Positions 55,894 through 64,000 of a stretch of DNA of 64,000 nt are shown in pieces (the first letter of the stretch is position 1; each line of letters starts with the position of its first letter). The stretch is from positions 1 to 64,000 of the forward strand of contig JAYPUA010000014.1 in the NCBI GenBank assembly GCA_038133845.1, read 5' to 3'. The notes beneath the pieces were generated by a model that worked only from the letters and a program-made list of their open reading frames with translations, did not search any database and had not been told where the DNA came from. The DNA is from JAYPUA01 sp038133845. Its GTDB lineage: Bacteria > SAR324 > NAC60-12. The position numbers and the translations under genes are program-made.

Positions 55894-56907
55894 ATGAAGC
55901 TTGCCACCTTGCCTGATGGAACACGTGACGGACAGTTGGTGGTGGTCTCCCGGGACCTGCAGCGTTGCATCGCCGTTCCGGACCTGGCCCTGACGCTCCA
56001 GCACGCACTCGACGGCTGGCCCGAGGTTGCCCGGCGCCTGCGTGAGGTGTCCGAACTGCTCAACATCGGCGGGCTGCAAAACGCCGCGGCGTTTCGCCCG
56101 GAGGCGTGTCACGCTCCGTTGCCTCGTGCCTATCAGTGGGCCGATGGCTCGGCGTATGTCAACCATGTGGAACTGGTCCGCAAGGCTCGTGGGGCGCAGA
56201 TGCCGGAGAGCTTTTGGCAGGATCCGCTCATGTACCAGGGAGGCTCGGACACCTTTCTCGGACCGTGTGATCCGATCCGGATGGCCGAGGAATCCTGGGG
56301 CATCGACTTCGAAGCCGAAGTGGTGGTGGTCACTGATGACGTGCCTGCCGGAATTTCCCCAGAGGCTGCTGGGGAGAAGATCCTGCTGCTGGGGCTGGTC
56401 AATGATGTCTCGCTTCGGAACCTCATCCCGGGAGAGTTGGCCAAGGGCTTCGGCTTCTTTCAGGCCAAGCCCTCCTCGGCGTTCTCTCCGGTGTTTGTCA
56501 CTCCGGATGAGCTGGGCAGCGCCTGGGACGGGGGGAAAGTGCACCTCCCCCTGCAGGTGACCTACAACGGAGAACCGTTTGGGAAGGCCAACGCCGGGGT
56601 GGACATGACCTTTGACTTCCCGCGCCTGATCGCTCATGCCGCACGAACCCGCCCGCTGGGAGCCGGATCCCTGGTCGGCTCCGGAACAGTCTCCAATCGA
56701 GACGCGGAAGGCGGCCCGGGACGGCCCATTGCGGAGGGCGGTCTGGGGTATTCCTGCCTGGCCGAACTCCGGATGGTCGAGCAGATCCACAACGGGCAGG
56801 CGAGCACGCCGTTCATGCGCTTCGGTGATCGTGTGCGCATTGAAATGCTGGACGCTCAAGGGACCTCGATCTTCGGGGCCATTGACCAGGAGGTTCAGCC
56901 CGAGTAG
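55894..56907 (+). CDS. fumarylacetoacetate hydrolase family protein
   Basis: A 337-residue FAH-type hydrolase. The metal-binding acidic residues are in GIDFEAEVVVV (E-x-E) with a downstream D in LLGLVNDVSLRN; HAPLPRAYQWADGSAYVNHV at the start is typical of the longer fumarylacetoacetase branch. The likely job is cleaving a C-C bond of a ring-fission product in aromatic catabolism. The following genes support that setting. Substrate unknown. Confidence 0.88.
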   Translation: MKLATLPDGTRDGQLVVVSRDLQRCIAVPDLALTLQHALDGWPEVARRLREVSELLNIGGLQNAAAFRPEACHAPLPRAYQWADGSAYVNHVELVRKARGAQMPESFWQDPLMYQGGSDTFLGPCDPIRMAEESWGIDFEAEVVVVTDDVPAGISPEAAGEKILLLGLVNDVSLRNLIPGELAKGFGFFQAKPSSAFSPVFVTPDELGSAWDGGKVHLPLQVTYNGEPFGKANAGVDMTFDFPRLIAHAARTRPLGAGSLVGSGTVSNRDAEGGPGRPIAEGGLGYSCLAELRMVEQIHNGQASTPFMRFGDRVRIEMLDAQGTSIFGAIDQEVQPE

Positions 56908-57000
56908 GGCACGGTCTGCCCGTATGCTGCAAACTCAAACTCTCTGAACCGCTCTTGAAGAGAGCGTTCCCTCTTTGTTGACCTCAAACGACTCAACCCG

Positions 57001-57957
57001 ATGACCACCTCCAAAGCCTTCGCCTCGGTCGGAGACACCGAAGCCAAAAACATCAGCTTCACCCAGCTTGGTGAGGGGCTCTATGCCTTCACCGCGGAAG
57101 GTGACCCGAACACCGGCGTGATTGTGGGCGACGACGCGGTCATGGTGATCGACACTCAGGCCACACCGATCATGGCCCAGCAGGTGCTGAAGTACATCCG
57201 CGAAGTCACGGACAAGCCGGTCCGCTACGTTGTGCTCAGCCACTACCACGCGGTCCGGGTGCTTGGAGCATCCGCCTACCAGCCTCAACAGATCATTGCT
57301 TCTGCGGCCACACGGTCCCTGATCGTGGAGCGTGGACAGGAGGACTGGGACAGCGAGTACGGACGCTTCCCCCGGCTGTTCCAGTCGGCAGAGTCGATCC
57401 CGGGGCTGACCTGGCCGACGCTGACCTTCACGAACCAGATGACCGTCTACCTGGGCAAGCGTCGAGTGGAGATCATGCACCTTGGGCGGGCCCACACTGC
57501 AGGCGACACGGTGGCCTGGGTTCCGGATGCCGGGGTCATGTTCTCTGGAGACACGGTGGAGTTTCACTCGGCCTGCTACTGTGGCGATGCACACTTTCGC
57601 GACTGGCCCGGGACGATCGGGAAACTGCGGGAGTTCCAGCCTCAGGCGCTGCTCCCCGGACGCGGTGACGCGCTGACCACGCCGGACATGGTGGAAGAAG
57701 GCATCCGTCTGACCCAAAACTTTCTCCGAGACACCTACAGCCCCGTCGCAGCGGCGGCGGCACAGGGGCGCTCGCTCAAGGATGCGATGTCCATGTGCCG
57801 CGAGGTTTGCGACCCGAAGTACTCCGACTTTGCGATCTATGAACACTGCCTACCCTTCAACGTGGCCCGTGCCTATGATGAGGCGTCCGGACTTGATCAT
57901 CCGCGCATCTGGACTGCCGAGCGTGACCAGTTGATGTGGGCCAACCTGCAGGAATAG
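57001..57957 (+). CDS. MBL-fold hydrolase with altered first metal motif
   Basis: A 318-residue metallo-beta-lactamase-fold protein. The usual HxHxDH motif reads HYHAVRV here, so the aspartate and third histidine are changed. The later conserved parts are present: GRAHTAGDTVAWVP (H), FSGDTVEFHSACYC (D), and the final LPGRGDA in place of the usual final histidine motif. Metal binding may be partial. It is one of the five genes of the aromatic-type cluster and starts 93 bases after the FAH gene. Confidence 0.85.
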   Translation: MTTSKAFASVGDTEAKNISFTQLGEGLYAFTAEGDPNTGVIVGDDAVMVIDTQATPIMAQQVLKYIREVTDKPVRYVVLSHYHAVRVLGASAYQPQQIIASAATRSLIVERGQEDWDSEYGRFPRLFQSAESIPGLTWPTLTFTNQMTVYLGKRRVEIMHLGRAHTAGDTVAWVPDAGVMFSGDTVEFHSACYCGDAHFRDWPGTIGKLREFQPQALLPGRGDALTTPDMVEEGIRLTQNFLRDTYSPVAAAAAQGRSLKDAMSMCREVCDPKYSDFAIYEHCLPFNVARAYDEASGLDHPRIWTAERDQLMWANLQE

Positions 57958-57960
57958 CGA

Positions 57961-59631
57961 ATGGCTCGTTACACCTACCAGCCCTTTCCCTACCAGCCCC
58001 CGCCAGAACTGAACACAGCGACTGCCTCCGGGCGTCGGTGGCCGGTGGCCATTGTCGGGGCTGGGCCGATCGGCCTGGCCGCTGCGATCGACCTGGCCTT
58101 GCATGGCGTGGAGAGCGTGGTGCTTGACGACAACAACGTGGTCTCCGTGGGCAGCCGGGCGATCTGCTGGTCCAAACGGACACTGGAGGTCTTTGACCGA
58201 CTGGGTGTGGGCGAGCGGATGGTCGACAAGGGGGTGACCTGGCAGCTTGGACGCCTCTTCCACCACGATCAGGAGGTCTGGAACTTCGACCTGCTTCCGG
58301 AATCCGGACACAAGATGCCCGCCTTCATCAACCTGCAGCAGTACTATGTGGAGGAGTACCTCGTGGAGCGGGTGCAGGACTTCCCGGAGCAGATCGACCT
58401 GCGCTGGAAAAACCGGGTGGTGGGTTTGGATTCCTCTGCCGAGGGCGTGCGCCTGCAGGTGGAGACTCCGGATGGGACCTATGCGGTGGAGGCCGAGTAT
58501 GTGCTGGCCTGCGACGGGGCGAAGTCCTCGATCCGCGAGATGCTGGGGCTCGAGTTTGCTGGCAAGGTCTTTGAGGAGCGCTTCCTGATTGCCGACGTCG
58601 AGATGCAGGCTGACTTCCCCTCGGAACGCTGGTTCTGGTTTGAACCGCCGTTCCATGCCGGCCAGTCCGCGCTGCTCCACAAGCAGCCGGACAACATCTA
58701 CCGCATCGACCTGCAGCTGGGCTGGGAGGCCGATCCGGAGGAGGAAAAGCGTCCGGAGAAGGTCATTCCTCGCATCCAGGCGGCGGTGGGCGATCGGGAG
58801 TTCGAGTTGGACTGGGTTTCGGTCTACACCTTTCAGTGCCGGCGCATGGAACGCTTTGTCCACGGTCGGGTGCTGTTTGTCGGAGACTCGGCCCACATCG
58901 TCTCGCCGTTTGGGGCCCGTGGCGGAAACGGAGGGGTGCAGGATGTCGACAACCTGTGCTGGAAGCTGGCGGCAGTGCTGCAGGGGCAGGCTCCGGAGAA
59001 GTTGCTGGAGAGCTACAACACGGAGCGTATTCATGGGGCGGACGAGAACCTGCTCAACTCCAGTCGCTCCACCAACTTCATGACGCCAAAGACCCGGACC
59101 GAGCAGGCCTTCCGAGACGCGGTGCTGAGCCTGGCCAAAGAGCACGCCTTTGCACGCCGGCTGGTGAATTCCGGGAGGCTCTCTCTCCCGGCAACCCTGG
59201 AGCCGTCTCCCCTGAACGGAGAGGCGGACGCGGACTTTGCCGGAGTGATGTGTCCGGGGGCCCCGATGCTGGATGCCCCGGTGCAGTACTCCGGCAAGTC
59301 GGCATGGCTGCTGGAGTCCTTTGGCGGGACGTTCCGCCTGCTCCACTTCCCCGGACCAGACACGCCCTCGACTCCGGAGGCGTTGCGAGTTGCCGAGGCC
59401 GGATTCGAGGCGAACACCATCCTGGTGCATCCTCCGGAAAGCGCCCCTTCGGACGGCTTGGGGCTGGTTGACACCGAAGGGCTGGTGCAGCAGCGCTATG
59501 AAGGACTCCCGGGCACAACCTACCTGATCCGTCCGGATCAACATGTCGCGGCGCGGTGGCGCACCTGGAGCCCGGAGGCGGTTCGGCAGGCGCTGAGGCA
59601 GGCTACAGGAAACCTCCGGAGAGACCCATGA
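57961..59631 (+). CDS. FAD-dependent aromatic monooxygenase-like oxidoreductase
   Basis: A 556-residue class A flavoprotein of the MhpA/PHBH type. The FAD-binding GAGPIGLAAAIDLALHG is near residue 34, the DG motif is ACDGAKSSIREMLGL, and the second FAD site is GRVLFVGDSAHIVSPFGARG. A C-terminal thioredoxin-like domain (residues 400-556) resembles that of phenol and 3-hydroxyphenylpropionate hydroxylases. It would hydroxylate a phenolic ring. It starts three bases after the MBL gene and overlaps the DUF2783 gene (ATGA). Confidence 0.9.
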   Translation: MARYTYQPFPYQPPPELNTATASGRRWPVAIVGAGPIGLAAAIDLALHGVESVVLDDNNVVSVGSRAICWSKRTLEVFDRLGVGERMVDKGVTWQLGRLFHHDQEVWNFDLLPESGHKMPAFINLQQYYVEEYLVERVQDFPEQIDLRWKNRVVGLDSSAEGVRLQVETPDGTYAVEAEYVLACDGAKSSIREMLGLEFAGKVFEERFLIADVEMQADFPSERWFWFEPPFHAGQSALLHKQPDNIYRIDLQLGWEADPEEEKRPEKVIPRIQAAVGDREFELDWVSVYTFQCRRMERFVHGRVLFVGDSAHIVSPFGARGGNGGVQDVDNLCWKLAAVLQGQAPEKLLESYNTERIHGADENLLNSSRSTNFMTPKTRTEQAFRDAVLSLAKEHAFARRLVNSGRLSLPATLEPSPLNGEADADFAGVMCPGAPMLDAPVQYSGKSAWLLESFGGTFRLLHFPGPDTPSTPEALRVAEAGFEANTILVHPPESAPSDGLGLVDTEGLVQQRYEGLPGTTYLIRPDQHVAARWRTWSPEAVRQALRQATGNLRRDP

Positions 59632-59873
59632 GCTTGATCACTGAACCTCATTTCTTCGACCCTCAGGATCGTGCACTGTCTCCCACAGCGGCTGGGGACG
59701 AGTTCTACGAGGCCCTGATTGCCACCCATCAGGAACTGAGCGACGGGCAGAGCGAGGCGCTCAACGCGCGCCTGATCCTGCTGCTTTCCAACCACATCGG
59801 AGATCTTCAGGTGCTGCACGAAGCCTTGGCGCTGGCCCGTGCCTCCGGGAACGCCGGCGCGTCACCCTCCTGA
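59628..59873 (+). CDS. DUF2783 family protein
   Basis: An 81-residue protein with the DUF2783 core DEFYEALIATHQELSDGQSE and then ALNARLILLLSNHIGDL. The family is usually found next to flavin monooxygenases of this type, exactly as here. The start at 59628 overlaps the monooxygenase stop by four bases. It may be a small accessory protein of the oxygenase. Function is unknown. Confidence 0.88.
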   Translation: MSLITEPHFFDPQDRALSPTAAGDEFYEALIATHQELSDGQSEALNARLILLLSNHIGDLQVLHEALALARASGNAGASPS

Positions 59874-59897
59874 TCCAACTTCTTTTCAGGACCCATC

Positions 59898-60440
59898 ATG
59901 ATTGAAAAGATTCATCATGTGGCGTATCGCTGCCACGACGCCAAAGAGACCGTAGAGTGGTACCAGAAGTACCTCGACATGGAGTTCGTGTTGGCGATTG
60001 CGGAAAACCAGGTCCCCTCGACCAAGGAGCCGGATCCGTACATGCACATCTTCCTGCGTGCCGGCGACGGCAACATCCTGGCCTTCTTCGAACTGCCCAC
60101 CAAACCCCCGATGGGGGCGGACCCCAACACCCCGAAGTGGGTGCAGCACTTCGCGATGCAGGTCGACTCCCGGGATACGCTGCTCCAGGCCAAGGCGCGG
60201 CTGGAGGCTGGTGGGGTGGAGGTCGTGGGGCCGACAGACCACACCCTCTTCGAATCCATCTACTTCTTCGATCCGAACGGGCTTCGGCTGGAGTTGGCCT
60301 ACAACAAGGATACTCCGGAGATGAACCTGAAGCTGGACGAGGTGAAGTGGGAGATGCTGGAGGAGTGGTCCCGGACCAAACGCGCTCCGGAGCATGCCCG
60401 CTGGCTGCACGAACAGGCCGGATCAGTTTCGACCTCCTAG
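59898..60440 (+). CDS. VOC-family (glyoxalase/dioxygenase-fold) protein
   Basis: A 180-residue protein of the vicinal oxygen chelate fold. The first metal ligand is H in IEKIHHVAYRCHDA, later H in WVQHFAMQV and E in GLRLELAYNK, so a metal centre is likely. VOC proteins include extradiol dioxygenases and lyases. As the last gene of the aromatic-type cluster it is the only candidate for ring opening in the window, but its small one-module size also fits a lyase or isomerase. Confidence 0.88.
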   Translation: MIEKIHHVAYRCHDAKETVEWYQKYLDMEFVLAIAENQVPSTKEPDPYMHIFLRAGDGNILAFFELPTKPPMGADPNTPKWVQHFAMQVDSRDTLLQAKARLEAGGVEVVGPTDHTLFESIYFFDPNGLRLELAYNKDTPEMNLKLDEVKWEMLEEWSRTKRAPEHARWLHEQAGSVSTS

Positions 60441-60479
60441 ACCGCAAGGGCCGGAAGTTGGGCGGAGCTTCGTTTTGAG

Positions 60480-60508
60480 TTGAGTCTGATGAATGGGGGG
60501 CCTAAGTT
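60480..60508 (+). promoter_or_regulatory. weak predicted promoter for the EF-hand-like gene
   Basis: TTGAGT (60480-60485) and TAAGTT (60503-60508) with 17-base spacing, 69 bases before the ATG. The match is modest. Confidence 0.25.
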
Positions 60509-60576
60509 ACTCTCTGGTGCTGAACCCCTAACCGCAGCGAGCCCCAAGCGGGCTCCCGGCTTCCGAGAAAACGCGC

Positions 60577-60876
60577 ATGGCCACTGAAGAACGCGGAGTC
60601 TACATCTACGCCAACCTGCTTGATCTGAACAACGACGGCAAGGTCGACATGATCTCTTTCCTGGATCCTCAAGGACGCGGCATCGCCGTGGCCATCGACC
60701 GGGCACATGATGGAGAGATGGACCACATCCACGTCTTTCAGGATGTTACAGGAGACGGGAAGCTGGACATGGAAGACAAGGAACTCATCCAGCGCGAAGC
60801 CGTGAAGATCTTCCAGAGCACCGACCTTCCGGAAGGGCAGATGCGCATCTTCATTGAAGACGGCGGCTACGGCTGA
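60577..60876 (+). CDS. small EF-hand / dockerin-like calcium-binding protein, 99 aa
   Basis: Two calcium-loop motifs of the DxNxDGxxD type are seen: DLNNDGKVDMISF (about residues 16-28) and DVTGDGKLDMEDKE (about 56-69). Between them lies DRAHDGEMDHIHVF, a third loop-like part. There is no signal peptide, so it would act in the cytoplasm, which is unusual for such loops. It overlaps the 3' end of the opposite lipoprotein gene by ten bases. Real function unknown. Confidence 0.72.
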   Translation: MATEERGVYIYANLLDLNNDGKVDMISFLDPQGRGIAVAIDRAHDGEMDHIHVFQDVTGDGKLDMEDKELIQREAVKIFQSTDLPEGQMRIFIEDGGYG

Positions 60877-61262
60877 GCCGTGCCGGAGTTGGCCCGAGAC
60901 CACTCTCCCTTGAGGTGAAACGGAGCCTTGGGGGCCCGGCTGGGAACCAGCGAGATTGAGCAGTGCGCCGACCGGGTGAACTCCGGAAGCTGTGCGCAGT
61001 GCGCCCGCCCGTTGTGCATGTTCTCCTGAATCTGCCAAGAGGTCCGCATGCTCTCCAGCACCTCCACCTGGAGCCGCGCCTCCTCGCGACGTTCACACGC
61101 CTCCAGATCCTCTGTCTGATACTCCTCCCAGCACTCTGCATGCTTGGGGATGTGCTCGTGCACGGTAATTGCAGTTTGACACCCCAAGAGCATTCCCCCT
61201 CCGAGACATCCCAACACCGCCAAGGCTTGGCCTGCTCGGAGTTTCTTTCTCCAATTTGCCAG
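60867..61262 (-). CDS. small lipoprotein, start uncertain
   Basis: The frame contains a positively charged part WRKKLR, a hydrophobic stretch AGQALAVLGCLGGGM and the lipobox LLGC, a clear type II signal peptide. Then follows a Cys- and Glu-rich helical part (HAECWEEYQTEDLEACERRE). No ATG, GTG or TTG lies before the charged part: a CTG at 61262 gives the complete signal, TTG 61223 and ATG 61193 (with GGAGG four bases upstream) would cut it. The coordinates use the CTG. It is divergent from the next gene by three bases. Confidence 0.5.
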   Translation of the reverse strand: MANWRKKLRAGQALAVLGCLGGGMLLGCQTAITVHEHIPKHAECWEEYQTEDLEACERREEARLQVEVLESMRTSWQIQENMHNGRAHCAQLPEFTRSAHCSISLVPSRAPKAPFHLKGEWSRANSGTAQP

Positions 61263-61265
61263 AAG

Positions 61266-61511
61266 ATGGCTCGTAAGAACAACCTGGACGTGATTATCAA
61301 CAGCCTCGAGCGCAAGCCCGATGAGTGGCGAGTCGATGAATTTTGGGCGCGGCATCAAAGTGGGGTCACCCTGTGGATTGGCAATGGCTTCCTCGGCTAC
61401 CATGTCGAGAAGCCCGAGTATCAGGAGTTCGGTCTGCTGGAACGCATCCGACTCCACAAGGCAGTCAAGGCCTTGCTGGACTTGAAGCAAGCCCAGGGCC
61501 CCTTTCAGTAA
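61266..61511 (+). CDS. small uncharacterised protein, 81 aa
   Basis: A basic 81-residue protein, beginning MARKNNLDVIINSLERKPDE and ending with a helical part LLERIRLHKAVKALLDL. The middle (GVTLWIGNGFLGYHVEKP) has a beta-strand pattern. No signal peptide and no Shine-Dalgarno are seen. The conserved look of the sequence supports coding. It converges with the FGE-domain gene, four bases between the two stops. Confidence 0.6.
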   Translation: MARKNNLDVIINSLERKPDEWRVDEFWARHQSGVTLWIGNGFLGYHVEKPEYQEFGLLERIRLHKAVKALLDLKQAQGPFQ

Positions 61512-61515
61512 AACC

Positions 61516-62883
<1,368 letters not shown>

Positions 62884-63021
62884 GAATTCCGCAGTGGGTC
62901 TGTGCTCGGTGATCGAAGGGGTGTTGATACAGATGACAGAAAAATGTGCTGACTCTCGACAGAGTTTCGGGTTATTTTGGCCAAGCAAAGGATATTCCAT
63001 GATCTTGGCTTTGACAGACGC

Positions 63022-64000
63022 ATGAGCAATCTCTTGAAACTCCAGGGCGGTTGGCTCGCCCGATACCTCCAATTTCGCAGCACTCAGCCCTTTCCCAGCC
63101 GGCTCCCGGCCATCTTTCCTCCACCTCCGCCTCCGGATGAGGAGGCGCTGGACCGGCAACTCTATGCCAAGGTCCATGAGACCGGCATGCTGCTGGGATG
63201 CCCGGTGGTCTCTGCAGAGATGCAGCAGCAGGCACGCCGCCTGCGGTTCCCGGAACCTCAAGGGGGAACGCTGTTTCTCTTTCTGGAGACACTGCTGCGG
63301 CTGGTTCGGGAAGAGGAGGAGCTGATTCAGACGCCCAGCCACCCGATTGAGGTGCGGACCACCTGGCACCTGGTACAACTGCTCCAGTACTTTCTCCCGG
63401 AGAGCTACTATCAACTCCCGACCAACGTCCCGCTTCCGGAGCTCCTGCAGAACTCCGAGGTGCTGCACAGCGCCCTGCACCGTGTGGAGAAGGCGCTGCT
63501 GGAAGAGGTGGCCATTGCCGGCTACTCCAACGACCCGCGGCAGAACGCCTTCGTGTTCCTGCACATCTACACCTTCCTGCGCTGGCAGCGGGCCCTGCGC
63601 CTCCCGGCAGGCCCTCCTCTGGCGGTGATCCGTCAGCAGGACATGCAGTTTCGCAAAGAGCTGCTGCTGGCCCTCATCGCCCTGATCTGGGCGGATGATC
63701 AGATCACCGACATCGAGCGGCAGGTGATCACCAACTACCTGGACCAGTCCGGGCTGCCCTTCTCGGTCCGCCGGGAGATGCTGCAGCACCTGCAGCGTCC
63801 GTATCGCCTGGAGCTGCTCCGCCTCGAGCGCACCACTCCCATTCTGCGTCAGTACCTGATTGAGCAGATGATCCTGCTCTCCCTCATCGACAACAGCCAG
63901 GCTCGTGAAGAGTTGGAGCTGATTGCCGGGACGGCCCGTCAGCTGGGAACCTCGGAGGAGGAGCTGGAGCTGATCTATGCGGCGGTCGCGGACTTCTTCT
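63022..64000 (+). CDS. TerB-like domain protein, partial (runs off the window end)
   Basis: The ATG at 63022 opens a frame with no stop to the end of the window, at least 326 residues. The N-terminal part is basic with a run of seven prolines (residues 32-38 region). From about residue 208 the sequence FRKELLLALIALIWADDQIT and DIERQVITNYLDQSGL matches the TerB / DjlA-type helical pattern (acidic residues in ADDQITDIE). A second like segment follows near 275-320. TerB-like proteins sit at membranes and are linked to tellurite or phage defence, but many are of unknown role. Gene incomplete. Confidence 0.75.
   Translation, partial: MSNLLKLQGGWLARYLQFRSTQPFPSRLPAIFPPPPPPDEEALDRQLYAKVHETGMLLGCPVVSAEMQQQARRLRFPEPQGGTLFLFLETLLRLVREEEELIQTPSHPIEVRTTWHLVQLLQYFLPESYYQLPTNVPLPELLQNSEVLHSALHRVEKALLEEVAIAGYSNDPRQNAFVFLHIYTFLRWQRALRLPAGPPLAVIRQQDMQFRKELLLALIALIWADDQITDIERQVITNYLDQSGLPFSVRREMLQHLQRPYRLELLRLERTTPILRQYLIEQMILLSLIDNSQAREELELIAGTARQLGTSEEELELIYAAVADFF

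Noticed and set aside
57850..59544. 564-codon minus-strand frame opposite the FAD monooxygenase
   Set aside because: The plus strand encodes a clear class A flavoprotein with all FAD motifs; the antisense translation has no family features.
62884..63789. Upstream in-frame extension of the FGE-domain gene
   Set aside because: This part is antisense to the TerB-like gene, and the signal peptide at 62883 marks the true start.

Overview
The window (about 58-59% G+C by eye) looks like the chromosome of a Gram-negative, proteobacteria-like organism. It carries lipoproteins with clear lipoboxes, FabI, Psd, MscS, DUF1289 and DUF2783 families, a small bacterial SRP RNA, and an RF2 gene with the classical +1 frameshift. 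No phage, plasmid, CRISPR or complete insertion sequence was seen. The taxon cannot be fixed from sequence alone; a deltaproteobacterial or SAR324-like lineage is only a guess.

Layout. 1-500: the end of an rRNA operon (23S tail, 5S), then tRNA-Leu(CAA) and tRNA-Pro(UGG). 579-3300: small poorly known genes, a pentapeptide-repeat protein and a methyltransferase. 3371-16690 (minus): rpoB-rpoC followed in the same direction by a thioesterase, tkt, rpiA and gapA. The usual rplKAJL genes are not upstream of rpoB; instead there is a TTGACA-type promoter and a leader of about 360 nt, and a terminator-like hairpin lies between rpoB and rpoC. 16732-20561 (minus): SRP RNA, dnaX, ybaB, a LipM-type octanoyltransferase and an unknown gene. 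20958-22499 (plus): mscS and a histidine phosphatase.

22543-32599 (minus) is a polyol utilisation operon: an ABC transporter of the SmoEFGK type, an SDR polyol dehydrogenase, a HAD phosphatase, a mannitol-dehydrogenase-family enzyme, a PfkB kinase and a GatZ/KbaZ protein. The gene set suits a route polyol -> ketohexose (perhaps tagatose) -> 6-phosphate -> fructose 6-phosphate. The 3' end of smoE plus its terminator has been tandemly duplicated and the copy has decayed. A REP-like palindromic repeat lies between the kinase and the mannitol-type dehydrogenase. The transporter/SDR segment lacks the hexamer TCCGGA, which is abundant nearly everywhere else.

32948-39299 (plus): deoC, a GFA-family protein, larB-larC-larE (nickel-pincer cofactor synthesis, without larA), an aldo/keto reductase and a NagA-like deacetylase. 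39328-40853 (minus): a MATE transporter translationally coupled to a 59-residue DUF1289 protein. 41055-44538 (plus): ftsH-psd-fabI with overlapping ends. 44525-50673: an XRE-type regulator, a nitronate monooxygenase-family enzyme, then on the minus strand ahcY, a flavin reductase, a lipoprotein, 5-formyl-THF cyclo-ligase and a SanA/YdcF-like protein. 50861-55714: an orphan histidine kinase, gshB, prfB and yajQ. 55808-60440 (plus): a probable aromatic-compound operon (FAH hydrolase, MBL hydrolase, FAD monooxygenase, DUF2783, VOC protein) behind a perfect palindromic operator. 60577-64000: an EF-hand-like protein, a lipoprotein, a formylglycine-generating-enzyme-domain protein and the start of a TerB-like protein that runs off the end.

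All promoter, operator and hairpin calls come from reading the sequence by eye; no folding or database search was run.
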